64,000 nucleotides of DNA, taken from Eupransor demetentiae. GTDB taxonomy: Bacteria > Bacillota > Bacilli > Lactobacillales > Lactobacillaceae. Below the pieces are notes generated by a model, which did not search any database, was not told where the DNA came from, and worked only from the letters and a program-made list of their open reading frames with translations. Positions 1-8,546 of the stretch are shown here, piece after piece (positions within the stretch are counted from its first letter, which is position 1; each line of letters begins with the position of its first letter). A program made the position numbers and the translations under genes. The stretch lies in assembly GCF_963930865.1 (NCBI RefSeq), contig NZ_CAWVOH010000002.1, positions 299,835 to 363,834 on the forward strand, in the 5' to 3' direction.

Positions 1-563
1 TTACCAAGACCTCCGGCACCGATGGCACCGGCCATGGCAGTTAATCCAATTAATGAAATCAAAGTAACCGTGGAAACACGGATGATTTCTGAGCGGCCTT
101 CACGGAAGTAAACACCGAAGACGATGTCCCAAAATGAAGCTCCGACTGCTTGGGCAGCTTCAACGATACCACCATCCACTTCAGTCAAAGCCACTTGGAT
201 TTGACGAGCGTAGAAGGGGAAAACACCTAGTGAAAGTGGCACGAGGGCGGCAGTGGTACCGATTTGCGTACCCACAATCAGCTTGGTAAAGGGCGCAATG
301 AAGGCCAGCAAGATAATGAAAGGTACGGCACGAAAGATTGAAACAATCTTGTCGGTAATCCAGTACAAAGTACGGTTAGGCGTGATACCGCGGGGGCTAG
401 TCACCACAAGGGCGATTCCAAAGATCAAACCCAGGATACCACCGAAGAAGGCGGACCAGAAGGTCATGAAAATCGTTTGGGTAATGGCTGTCCACCAACC
501 AGTGTCACCAGTCCAACCTTGATAAATAACGTTGGGAAAAGTTTGATTAATCCATGTACTCAT
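1..563 (-). CDS. metI: Methionine ABC transporter permease, partial
   Basis: This is the membrane-spanning permease of the D/L-methionine importer and works with the ATPase MetN and the binding protein MetQ. The reading frame opens MSTWINQTFP and holds hydrophobic segments plus the coupling-loop pattern EAAQAVGASFWDI typical of binding-protein-dependent permeases. Its C-terminus lies beyond the window edge, so only about 187 residues are visible. The ATG overlaps the metN stop as ATGA, which implies translational coupling within metQ-metN-metI. The family assignment is firm; the substrate comes from the neighbours and the Met-type T-box upstream. Confidence 0.9.
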   Translation of the reverse strand, partial: MSTWINQTFPNVIYQGWTGDTGWWTAITQTIFMTFWSAFFGGILGLIFGIALVVTSPRGITPNRTLYWITDKIVSIFRAVPFIILLAFIAPFTKLIVGTQIGTTAALVPLSLGVFPFYARQIQVALTEVDGGIVEAAQAVGASFWDIVFGVYFREGRSEIIRVSTVTLISLIGLTAMAGAIGAGGLG

Positions 564-1639
564 AGGGCTTTCGCTCCTTTCAAAATCTCGACGCCGACAC
601 CTTGCTGAACAAGGTCAGCAATGGCATCCTGCAAGTTACCAGCAGGACCAGACAAGACAACCAAGAGGGAACCAACTTCGTTTCCTTGAAGGACTTCGAT
701 GTTTCCATACAAGATGTTGGCCTGTACTTGATACTCACGGTAAATGCTTGCAATCAAAGCCTTGTTGGTACTCTTACCCGTGTAATCCAAGCGGGCAAAG
801 ATTTCGTTTGGCAACAATTGCTGTACGAACGGCTGCTCGGAAATGACCTTGATGGTCTGGTTCAGGTTGGTGGTCGTTTCGATAAATTCCTGGGTCAACG
901 TTTCCTTTGGGTTGGCGAAGATATCGAGCAAAGAACCGCGTTCGATAATCTGACCATCTTGCATAACGGCGACCTTGTTGGCGATGGCCTTCACGGCTTC
1001 CATTTCATGGGTAATCAAGAGAATGGTCAAACCGTATTCCTGGTTCAACTTCTTCAAAAGCTCCAAAATCTGGTTGGTTGTTTTAGGATCCAAGGCAGAA
1101 GTGGCTTCATCTGAAATCAAAATCTTAGGATCGTTGGCCAAGGCACGGGCGATGGCGACACGCTGCTTTTGTCCACCGGAAAGTTGACTTGGATACTGCT
1201 CAGCACGGTCAGATAATTCAACCAAGGCAAGCAATTCCTTAACCTTTGCGTCACGTTCCTTTTCCTTAAGAGGGGAATGTTCCAAAGCAAAGGCAACGTT
1301 TTCAGCAACGGTACGTTCGTTCAAAAGATTGAAATGCTGGAAAATCATTCCAATCTTGCGGCGTTCCTGGCGCAATTGACCCTTGCCAATACGCTTTGTG
1401 CTGCCTTCACCCTTGTTAAAGAAAGTCTTGCCGTCTACCACAACAGAACCCTTGGTTGGTTCCTGCAACAAATTGATGGTACGAACTAAAGTTGACTTTC
1501 CGGCTCCAGAGTATCCTACGATTCCGTAAACATCGCCAGCATTAACATCCAAGGAAACGTCTTGGACGGCATTAATGGTGCGCTGCTTTTGGACGAAGGA
1601 AACATCAATATTTTTTAGTGAAATAATTGTTTCGCTCAT
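560..1639 (-). CDS. metN: Methionine ABC transporter ATP-binding protein
   Basis: The ATPase subunit powers methionine uptake at the inner face of the membrane. Walker A GYSGAGKST is at residues 42-50, the LSGGQ signature at 153-157 and Walker B ILISDE at about 173-178. The last 90 or so residues form an extra C-terminal domain as expected for the NIL domain, which in the MetN family binds methionine and inhibits transport when the cell is replete. The length of 359 aa is normal for the family. It is the second gene of the metQ-metN-metI operon. Confidence 0.95.
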   Translation of the reverse strand: MSETIISLKNIDVSFVQKQRTINAVQDVSLDVNAGDVYGIVGYSGAGKSTLVRTINLLQEPTKGSVVVDGKTFFNKGEGSTKRIGKGQLRQERRKIGMIFQHFNLLNERTVAENVAFALEHSPLKEKERDAKVKELLALVELSDRAEQYPSQLSGGQKQRVAIARALANDPKILISDEATSALDPKTTNQILELLKKLNQEYGLTILLITHEMEAVKAIANKVAVMQDGQIIERGSLLDIFANPKETLTQEFIETTTNLNQTIKVISEQPFVQQLLPNEIFARLDYTGKSTNKALIASIYREYQVQANILYGNIEVLQGNEVGSLLVVLSGPAGNLQDAIADLVQQGVGVEILKGAKAL

Positions 1640-1666
1640 GACTTTTACCTTTCTATAGAAGAGAGT

Positions 1667-2506
1667 TTATTTCTTGTAATCCCAAACGGTGATTTCAGCA
1701 CCCTTGTAGTATTTGTTAACCAGTTCCTTGGTCTTTTCAGTTTGAAGGGCCTTAACCACCTTCTTGTAGTTCTCGTTATCCTTGTCCTTTTTGTTAGCGG
1801 CAATGAAGTTAAAGAACTGGGTGGTGTCCTTGTTCAAACCTTCAACGTAGATGGCTGAGTTGAAATCAATCTTGGCTGACTTGGCGAAGTTGGTGTTGAT
1901 GACCGCACCAGCGAAAGAAGCATCTGACAAGGAAGTTGGGGTCTGGGAAGCATCAACGGGCTTGATAACCAAGTTCTTAGGGTTGTCCGTAATATCCTTA
2001 GTCGTGGCCTTGTTGGTGTCCTTCAACTTGATCAAACCAGCTGCGGCAAGCAGGTGAAGGGCACGGTTTTCGTTGGTCACATCGTTTGGAATAGCGATTT
2101 GGTCACCGTCCGAGAAGTCGTCCTTGTTTTGGTACTTGTTGGAGTACAGACGTAATGGCGTCGTCCAAGTGTCACCAATCGAAACGATGTCGCCGTGGTT
2201 GGCCTTGTTCCAGTTTTCCAAGAATGGGTAGTTTTGGAAGGCGTTCAAATCGATGTCGTGGTTGGCCAGAGCCTTGTTAGGCTGTGAATAATCGTTGAAC
2301 TTGACCGTCTTAAGGGTAATTCCATACTTTTCCTTAGCGGTTTTGATGGTCTGGGCCCAAATTTGATCTTCATTCTTATCACCGGCCATGACACCGATGG
2401 TCACCGTCTTGTTGTTAGACTGTGGGTGATTGAAGAAAGAAAAATAGGCAGCGACAATCATGACGAGGGCGAAGATACCCAAATTAATTTTACTTTTGCG
2501 ACTCAT
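1667..2506 (-). CDS. metQ: Methionine-binding protein, NlpA/MetQ family
   Basis: This extracytoplasmic binding protein delivers methionine to MetI-MetN. An N-terminal hydrophobic stretch (about residues 9-25) is followed by the NlpA-family core, starting around VTIGVMAG and ending ITVWDYKK. MetQ proteins are usually lipoproteins, but I see no cysteine in the N-terminal segment, so anchoring is probably by an uncleaved transmembrane helix. It is the first gene of the operon. The ATG is preceded by AAAGGAGAG on the minus strand and lies just below the T-box terminator, so the whole operon is under attenuation control. Confidence 0.92.
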   Translation of the reverse strand: MSRKSKINLGIFALVMIVAAYFSFFNHPQSNNKTVTIGVMAGDKNEDQIWAQTIKTAKEKYGITLKTVKFNDYSQPNKALANHDIDLNAFQNYPFLENWNKANHGDIVSIGDTWTTPLRLYSNKYQNKDDFSDGDQIAIPNDVTNENRALHLLAAAGLIKLKDTNKATTKDITDNPKNLVIKPVDASQTPTSLSDASFAGAVINTNFAKSAKIDFNSAIYVEGLNKDTTQFFNFIAANKKDKDNENYKKVVKALQTEKTKELVNKYYKGAEITVWDYKK

Positions 2507-2529
2507 AAGTCTCTCCTTTGTTTTTTGGC

Positions 2530-2838
2530 AACAAAAAAAGTCGCTCCCAACCCTAAATTAAGGATACAGAAGCGACAATCGCGTTACCATTCTGAGGTTT
2601 TTATCCCTGATTGCTCAGAAACTGCTCACTAACCATCGGGCCACGGGAGATGATCCTAGCCGAATGGTGTGCCGGGTAACGACGGCCAATTCGTCAACTG
2701 CTAACGGTAAACCGAATCACAGCTGCCAATCACAGATCATTTTCATCTTCGCCCTCACGAAAGCTTGCACCAACCACTTTCTCTCTCAGCTTTGCTTGAA
2801 GATTACTTTTCTGCTCAACTTGTTTAATATTTGACTCT
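2530..2838 (-). ncRNA. T-box leader, methionine type
   Basis: On the minus strand the leader contains a stem I apical motif (GGTTGGTGCAA), a likely specifier ATG followed by A near 2736-2745, the T-box core TGGTAACGCG at about 2578-2588, and a terminator hairpin whose arms start GTCGCT and end AGCGAC, followed by seven T. Uncharged tRNA-Met would stabilise the antiterminator and switch on metQNI. The core differs from the usual TGGNACCGCG at one position. Family T-box is established; the methionine specificity follows from the specifier and the downstream genes. Confidence 0.85.
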
Positions 2839-2867
2839 ATCCTACAAGGCAAGAAAGCGTCTGTCAA
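2839..2867 (-). promoter_or_regulatory. Promoter of metQNI T-box transcript
   Basis: On the minus strand TTGACA (2862-2867) and TAGGAT (2839-2844) are separated by exactly 17 bases, and the T-box leader starts directly downstream. Confidence 0.8.
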
Positions 2868-2958
2868 GAGAAATATGATTTTTTAATGAGTAAATGATCG
2901 CTTATTGAGGACTTCTTCTGTTAGAATTGGGAAACGTTACTATCTGGGGGAAAGCACT

Positions 2959-4140
2959 TTGAGAAAAAAAGAATATTTAATTGGAATCTTCGGCATTTTG
3001 CTCATCGGAGCGAATTTGCGTCTACCAATTACGATGGTACCGCCATTTTTGCCGGAAATTGACCATCTCTTTGGCTTAGCAACGAGTGTCAATGGCTTGT
3101 TGACGACGATTCCTTTGTTGATGTTTGCCTTGCTGTCACCACTAGTGGCTTCCTGGGGTGTTCGCCTTGGCAATGTTAAAGTCTTGTTTTATGCCCTAAT
3201 CATTTTGGCTCTGGGGAGTTTTCTTCGTTCGATTCCAAATGTCTGGGCCCTCTTTATTGGGACCATCACCGTTGGAATTGGGATTTCGGGCGGCAATGTC
3301 CTTTTGCCCAGTATCATTCAAGAATACTTTGCTAATAAAGCAACCCTGATAACGGGCCTATACCTCACAACCATGAGTGTTTTTGCTGCTATCGGGACGG
3401 GTGGGATTGTGCCCCTCTTTCAAAAGACCGGTTATAGTGCTGCAATCCTGGTGCTATCTTCTTTTAGTTTGTTCGCTTTACTTTTGTGGACCCGCTTTTC
3501 GATCAAACTGCCTGCAAAGGAAGTCGAAAAGACGATTAGTCGGCAGACTGCGCAAAAATATTCGGTTAAGGGCGCCAAGTTGACTTGGTTGGTTACGCTT
3601 TATTTTGGGATTCAGTCACTCTTAGCCTATTCCCTAATTGCTTGGTTACCGAGCTACTGGGTACATGTCCGTTTCTCAACTACGCTAGCGGGCTTGCTGA
3701 TGACCTTCTTCGTCTTGGTGGGCATTCCGATGACGATGTTAATTCCTTTCGTAGCGCGAACGAAGCAGGGGACTCTTGCGCTGACGATTGTGATTGGCTT
3801 GGGGATGATGCTTGGAACGCTTAGTCTAATTATTTCATCGCAAAATTTTGGACTCAACCTCTTTTGTGCCATTTTGCTGGGGATGACAACGGTTTCAGCC
3901 TTTAGCTTGAGTATTGTCTTTTTTCAGCAGAAAACATCCTCCTATGAACAAACCGCTGAACTGTCTGGAACGGCCCAGTCAATCGGCTATTTGTTGGCGG
4001 GGACAGGGCCGTTGCTTTCCGGTATTCTGGTTGACCATTTCCATTCCTGGCCGCTTGTCTTTGCTATATATGTTGGCTTGGCCTGCCTGCTACTTCTCGT
4101 GGGAATCGTAATCGCTTTTAGCAAACCCATTAAGGGCTGA
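2959..4140 (+). CDS. MFS transporter, CynX/NimT-like
   Basis: This is a 12-helix major facilitator of about 393 residues, with the N-terminal pattern LIGANLRLPITMVPP seen in the CynX/NimT (cyanate/nitroimidazole permease-like) group. I chose TTG at 2959 because GGGGGAAAG lies just upstream; a longer reading from TTG 2905 has no ribosome site. Substrate is unknown: family members have been linked to cyanate, nitroimidazole and amino-acid-like compounds. It stands alone, divergent from the methionine operon. I see no strong promoter in the short gap. Confidence 0.8.
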   Translation: MRKKEYLIGIFGILLIGANLRLPITMVPPFLPEIDHLFGLATSVNGLLTTIPLLMFALLSPLVASWGVRLGNVKVLFYALIILALGSFLRSIPNVWALFIGTITVGIGISGGNVLLPSIIQEYFANKATLITGLYLTTMSVFAAIGTGGIVPLFQKTGYSAAILVLSSFSLFALLLWTRFSIKLPAKEVEKTISRQTAQKYSVKGAKLTWLVTLYFGIQSLLAYSLIAWLPSYWVHVRFSTTLAGLLMTFFVLVGIPMTMLIPFVARTKQGTLALTIVIGLGMMLGTLSLIISSQNFGLNLFCAILLGMTTVSAFSLSIVFFQQKTSSYEQTAELSGTAQSIGYLLAGTGPLLSGILVDHFHSWPLVFAIYVGLACLLLLVGIVIAFSKPIKG

Positions 4141-4153
4141 TTTAAAATATTAA

Positions 4154-4182
4154 TTGTCCGATTTAAAAAAAGCTGATACAAT
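4154..4182 (+). promoter_or_regulatory. Promoter of the P-type ATPase transcript
   Basis: TTGTCC (4154-4159) and TACAAT (4177-4182) are 17 bases apart, about 20 bases before the riboswitch. Confidence 0.75.
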
Positions 4183-4200
4183 AATTGCAACAAGTTAATT

Positions 4201-4350
4201 TCTGAGGGAGTAACTGACGAAATGTTCGTGGCCAAATCGTCAAAGCAAAACAGCAATGTTTTATATCGCGCTTGGGCGCCGGTTTGGCATTAAACAGTGA
4301 GACTCATATAAGGGCTATTTTCTGCGCTTATATGGGTCTTTTTCTTTTCA
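4201..4350 (+). ncRNA. yybP-ykoY manganese riboswitch with terminator
   Basis: The aptamer runs from about 4203 to 4306. Its 5' side carries TGAGGGAGTAAC and its 3' side CAGTGAGACTCA, so TGAG pairs with CTCA to close P1, and an internal GCGCCGG segment matches the family. A strong terminator follows, with arms AGACTCATATAAG and CTTATATGGGTCT plus a T-rich tract near 4337-4346. The terminator 5' arm re-uses the P1 3' strand, giving mutually exclusive structures. The yybP-ykoY family senses Mn2+ and commonly controls Mn2+ exporters such as lactococcal YoaB. Confidence 0.85.
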
Positions 4351-4380
4351 GAAATTACTAAAAATAAAGGAGAATATACA

Positions 4381-7041
4381 TTGGAACAACCTTTCTATAA
4401 GCAAAGCAGCCAGGAAGTCCTTGCCAATTTGACGACGACGCGTGAAGCTGGTTTGAGTCAGGCCCAAGTCCAAGATCGTCTTGAAACCAACGGTCCCAAC
4501 CAGTTGCAAGCGGCTAAGACTTCATCAATCTGGCAAAAATTTGTCGACCAGTTTAAGGACTTGATGATTGCCATCTTGTTGGTCGCCGCTGTGGTGGCCG
4601 CCTTTACTGGCGAATTGACGGATGCCATCTTTATTTTGGCCATCGTGATTATCAACGCCGTCTTCGGTGTTTTCCAAGAAACTCGTGCAGAGGGTGCCAT
4701 TCAGGCCCTTCAAGAGATGTCGACGCCCAACGCCAATGTCATGCGTGATGGCCGTGACCAAGAGGTTTCGGCCCCTGACTTAGTGGTCGGTGACATTGTT
4801 TATTTGGAAGCCGGTGATGTTGTGCCCGCTGATTTGCGTTTACTCGAATCAGCATCTTTGCAAATTGAAGAATCTTCTTTGACCGGTGAATCGGTACCGG
4901 TTCAAAAACAAGATGCCGCCTTGCCTGACGAAGACCTGCCACTTGGCGACCGCTCCAACTTGGCCTTCATGAACACCAACGTGACCTATGGTCGTGGCGT
5001 CGGGGTCGTGGTGGCCACCGGAATGGATACAGAGATTGGTCATATCGCCGGCGCTTTGGCGAATACGGCTGAAACCAAGACGCCATTGCAGGAAAACTTG
5101 GCACAACTGGGTCGTATTTTGACCTACTTGATTCTTGGCATCGCCGCCTTGACCTTCGTGGTCGGCATGATCCGCCATCAAGAATCCTTCTTGAACATGC
5201 TTTTGACTTCGATTTCCTTGGCCGTTGCCGCCATCCCCGAAGGTTTGCCCGCCATCGTTACCATTACCTTGGCCTTGGGAACCACGCGAATGGCTGCCCG
5301 CCACGCCTTGGTGCGTAAGTTGCCCGCAGTGGAAACCCTCGGTTCAACGGACATCATTGGTTCCGATAAGACCGGTACTTTGACCCAAAATAAGATGACC
5401 GTCGAAAAGATGGTAGTTAATGGGCAAGTCGAAGACGTCGCCAACACCAGTGAATTAACTGGTACAGCCGCTCGTTTGGCCGACATCATGGCCCTAAACA
5501 ACGATACGAAGCGCACCGATGAAGGTTTGGTTGGCGACCCAACCGAAACGGCTTTGATTGCCTTTAACGAAAATCACGGTCGTAACTTGGATGAACTTTT
5601 CGCTAAGATGCCTCGTCAAGACGAAATTCCTTTCGATTCTGAACGTAAGTTGATGGCCACTTTGAACCCGGCACCACAGGGTTATCTTGTGACGGTCAAG
5701 GGAGCACCCGACGAATTGTTGAAGCGGGTCACCCAGATTGAAATGAATGGCGAAGTTCGGCCCTTGGACGATGAAATGCGTCAGCGCCTACTCCAAATTA
5801 ACGGTGATTTGGCGCGCCAAGCACTACGTGTTTTGGCCTTCGCCTACAAGTTGGTTGACAAAAAGCCTGCTGAAATGACCAGTGAAAAGGTCGAAACTGA
5901 TTTGATCTTTGCCGGTTTTGTCGGCATGATTGACCCAGAACGTCCCGAAGTTGCCCAAGCGGTTGCCGAAGCCAAGTCCGCCGGTATTCGCCCAATCATG
6001 ATTACGGGTGACCACCGGGATACGGCTGCTGCCATCGCCCAACGTCTAGGAATTTTGGATAAAAATGATTTGGACACGGCCGTTATTTCCGGTTCTGATT
6101 TGGATGCCATGTCAGAAGAAGAATTTGCCGACCGGGTTACGCAGTATTCCGTCTATGCCCGTGTGGCACCAGAACACAAGGTTAAAATTGTCAAGGCTTG
6201 GCAGGACCGCGGTAAGGTCGTTGCCATGACTGGCGACGGCGTTAATGATGCCCCTGCCTTGAAAACTGCCGATATTGGAATTGCCATGGGAATCACCGGA
6301 ACAGAAGTTTCCAAGGGAGCTTCTGACATGGTCTTGGCCGATGATAATTTCGCGACGATTGTCCATGCTGTTGAAGAAGGGCGTAAGGTCTTCCGTAACA
6401 TCCAGAAGTCCTTGCAGTACTTGCTCGCTTCAAACTTGGCCGAAGTGATTTCAATTTTTGTCATGACCTTGCTCGGTTGGAACATTTTGGCACCGGTTAT
6501 GATTCTTTGGATTAACTTGGTAACGGATACCTTGCCAGCGATTGCGCTGGGTGTTGAACCGGCTGAAAAGGGCATTATGCAACAAAAGCCCCGTGGCCGT
6601 ACCGCATCCTTCCTTTCTGGTGGTGTTGGGCCTGCTATCATCTGGCAGGGAATCCTGCAGGCTGTGATTGTCCTTTCCGTTTACGGCTTTGCGCTAGCCT
6701 TTCCAGATCACCATGGGGAAGAGTTGGTTCACGCGGATGCCTTGACCATGGCCTTTATGACCCTTGGTTTGATGCAGATGTTTAACGCCATTAACGTGAA
6801 GTCCGTCTATGGCTCCATGTTGAACCGTCAGGCTTTTGCTAACAAACTCTTTAACTGGGGCTTGCTGGTTTCCTTGATTGCGATGGCCGCCGTTGTAGTA
6901 ATCAAGCCATTGAACCCAATCTTCCACGTTTCCAACTTGGATCCATATCAGTGGTTCGTGGTTCTGGTAGCTGGAATTTCTGTTATTGTCATCGTGGAAC
7001 TGGTAAAATTGGTGCAACGAGTAATTTTTCATAAAGGATAA
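4381..7041 (+). CDS. P-type cation ATPase, probable Mn2+/Ca2+ exporter
   Basis: An 886-aa P2-type ATPase that would pump a divalent cation out of the cytoplasm. TGES is at residues 168-171, PEGL at 286-289 (helix M4) and the phosphorylated Asp of DKTGT at 329. KGAPD in the nucleotide domain, MITGDHRDTA and GDGVNDAPAL follow, and NLVTDTLPA in M6 resembles the cation site of SERCA-like pumps. Translation starts at TTG 4381 behind AAAGGAG. The manganese riboswitch upstream argues for Mn2+ as the main substrate, as for YoaB of Lactococcus; Ca2+ remains possible. Confidence 0.9.
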   Translation: MEQPFYKQSSQEVLANLTTTREAGLSQAQVQDRLETNGPNQLQAAKTSSIWQKFVDQFKDLMIAILLVAAVVAAFTGELTDAIFILAIVIINAVFGVFQETRAEGAIQALQEMSTPNANVMRDGRDQEVSAPDLVVGDIVYLEAGDVVPADLRLLESASLQIEESSLTGESVPVQKQDAALPDEDLPLGDRSNLAFMNTNVTYGRGVGVVVATGMDTEIGHIAGALANTAETKTPLQENLAQLGRILTYLILGIAALTFVVGMIRHQESFLNMLLTSISLAVAAIPEGLPAIVTITLALGTTRMAARHALVRKLPAVETLGSTDIIGSDKTGTLTQNKMTVEKMVVNGQVEDVANTSELTGTAARLADIMALNNDTKRTDEGLVGDPTETALIAFNENHGRNLDELFAKMPRQDEIPFDSERKLMATLNPAPQGYLVTVKGAPDELLKRVTQIEMNGEVRPLDDEMRQRLLQINGDLARQALRVLAFAYKLVDKKPAEMTSEKVETDLIFAGFVGMIDPERPEVAQAVAEAKSAGIRPIMITGDHRDTAAAIAQRLGILDKNDLDTAVISGSDLDAMSEEEFADRVTQYSVYARVAPEHKVKIVKAWQDRGKVVAMTGDGVNDAPALKTADIGIAMGITGTEVSKGASDMVLADDNFATIVHAVEEGRKVFRNIQKSLQYLLASNLAEVISIFVMTLLGWNILAPVMILWINLVTDTLPAIALGVEPAEKGIMQQKPRGRTASFLSGGVGPAIIWQGILQAVIVLSVYGFALAFPDHHGEELVHADALTMAFMTLGLMQMFNAINVKSVYGSMLNRQAFANKLFNWGLLVSLIAMAAVVVIKPLNPIFHVSNLDPYQWFVVLVAGISVIVIVELVKLVQRVIFHKG

Positions 7042-7046
7042 TAGCG

Positions 7047-7490
7047 ATGCCTAAATTTAACCCTAAGCAACTACAACACTATGTACAATCACTACAAGCG
7101 GTCTTGCAATCAACGCAGGACCAGGCCAACCACGTTTCACCTTACTTCGTGAAGTTGGATGACGCCCGCCAAGAAAAGAAGCTTTCCGAAATGGATTCCG
7201 TTGAATTCAAGGAAATTAAGGCTGAATTCGATGACGCAGTGACTTGCTACGAAGACAACGCCAAGAAGTTGGCGGCTTTGCAAGCACCCGTGCGCTGGCT
7301 AGGCGCTCACAAGTCATTGGTTAAGAACTATGACGAATACGCTAAGGCCACCAAGATGATGGCCGATGCCTTGGATGCTGATAAGCAAACGATTGATGAA
7401 GAACACTTCACTCAGTCAGAAAATGATCAAGAACTCTACATGGGCAAGGTGCAAGCCAACGTAACCAAGATTTTTGGTTCGGCCATGTAA
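7047..7490 (+). CDS. Conserved hypothetical protein, 147 aa
   Basis: I do not recognise this protein. It is soluble, rich in Lys, Asp, Glu and Ala, and predicted largely helical, without signal peptide or membrane segment. It contains one Cys and several scattered His. It begins five bases after the P-type ATPase stop with AAAGGA ahead of its ATG, and both genes share the terminator at 7495-7526, so it should be induced with the exporter by manganese. A role in metal handling is inference from context only. Confidence 0.7.
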   Translation: MPKFNPKQLQHYVQSLQAVLQSTQDQANHVSPYFVKLDDARQEKKLSEMDSVEFKEIKAEFDDAVTCYEDNAKKLAALQAPVRWLGAHKSLVKNYDEYAKATKMMADALDADKQTIDEEHFTQSENDQELYMGKVQANVTKIFGSAM

Positions 7491-7494
7491 AAAG

Positions 7495-7526
7495 AAAAGC
7501 AACTTTCTTAGGAAAGTTGCTTTTTT
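7495..7526. terminator. Bidirectional terminator
   Basis: Arms GCAACTTTC and GAAAGTTGC with A- and T-runs on both sides serve the convergent genes on either side. The stop codon of the minus-strand glycosyltransferase lies in the loop. Confidence 0.9.
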
Positions 7527-8497
7527 ATTGCTGTCAAAACTTTTTGGCTATAGCGGCCTGCATTAACTTTGTCGGCCAAGGGCTGTAAATTGGTTTGCCA
7601 GTCCTGATATTGCTGGACGGTCACGTCCGCAACGCGCTTTAGCTGGCTTAAATCATCGATGGTTAAACCAATGCCCTGGGATTTAATCACTTGCCCAAGA
7701 TAGGATTGGGACCAGGCGATTAGGGGCAGGCCAGCTTTGAGGTAGAGCGAAGCCTTGTGAGGTGCATTCCAGCGGGTATAGCTTTGATACTTTTTATCAT
7801 CAAAGTCGTTATCCCAAAGGAGGCCGAAGCCGCTCTTGAATTCAAAGGCGATTTCGTCCGGAGCATAGTTTCCCCGCCAAGTGATATCGGCTGGAAAATC
7901 AAAATCCCGCCACTTCTTGGGTTTGCTACCAAAGAGGGTGATTTCAGGGCCAGCATATTCTTGCAGCCAGGGTGACTTTTGGAAGGTGCCGGCGAAGTTG
8001 ATCTTCTTACTATACTCAGCTCCCGCTGGGACGGGGCCAAGGTAGTCAAAGAGTCCTTGCACCACGAAGGGCTTGTCGATGCCATGTTCACGGAGTTTAT
8101 TTGCCATTGCTGGGGAATGAACGACGATTAAGTCGTAGTGCTTAAGTAAGGCGAATTCCCAGGGATTTTCTTTCTTTAAACGTAGTGGTTCTAAATCATG
8201 AATGAGGAGGGCCTTTTTCACGCCGACCTGTGAAAGTGACTGACTAAAGCCTTCTTCAAAGGCCTGGCTCATATAGCTGGGAAATTGGTGCAGGACAATG
8301 TCACCGGCAGAAAGGTTCTTGGTCCAGGTCCGGATTTTTTCCTGGCGGACTCCTTGGCCAAATCTTTGGTCATTGTAGCGTTCTAATGGTAAAATTTTCC
8401 AGTTAGATGCTGCCGCGATTTTTGCATAGTCATCCTTGGCTTTCAAGGCACCGGCGGGCATCCAGGGTTCAATTGTTTGCGTGATATAGGCTGTCAT
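7508..8497 (-). CDS. Glycosyltransferase, Gtf3/WbbI-like
   Basis: This 329-aa protein resembles the Gtf3/WbbI (galactofuranosyl- or glucosyltransferase) group. It has an N-terminal half with DIVLHQFPSY and LIHDLEPLR, and a C-terminal nucleotide-sugar half with GFGLLWD and PHKASLYLKAGLPLIAW. No membrane segment is evident. In streptococci such enzymes extend glycans on serine-rich surface proteins, and others act in polysaccharide synthesis, but no glycan gene cluster surrounds this copy, so acceptor and donor are unknown. There is no ribosome site: an extended -10 sits seven bases before the ATG, suggesting a leaderless mRNA. Confidence 0.8.
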   Translation of the reverse strand: MTAYITQTIEPWMPAGALKAKDDYAKIAAASNWKILPLERYNDQRFGQGVRQEKIRTWTKNLSAGDIVLHQFPSYMSQAFEEGFSQSLSQVGVKKALLIHDLEPLRLKKENPWEFALLKHYDLIVVHSPAMANKLREHGIDKPFVVQGLFDYLGPVPAGAEYSKKINFAGTFQKSPWLQEYAGPEITLFGSKPKKWRDFDFPADITWRGNYAPDEIAFEFKSGFGLLWDNDFDDKKYQSYTRWNAPHKASLYLKAGLPLIAWSQSYLGQVIKSQGIGLTIDDLSQLKRVADVTVQQYQDWQTNLQPLADKVNAGRYSQKVLTAIKKQLS

Positions 8498-8504
8498 GGG
8501 CTTA

Positions 8505-8513
8505 ATTATAGCA
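8505..8513 (-). promoter_or_regulatory. Extended -10 promoter adjacent to the glycosyltransferase ATG
   Basis: On the minus strand TGCTATAAT ends seven bases before the ATG at 8497. No Shine-Dalgarno sequence can fit between them, and no good -35 is visible. Confidence 0.65.
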
Positions 8514-8546
8514 AAGCTAACATTTAAAAACGGGGGAGATAGACTG

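Noticed and set aside
602..1114. Plus-strand 170-codon frame opposite metN
   Set aside because: Antisense shadow of a clear ATPase gene; no family features.
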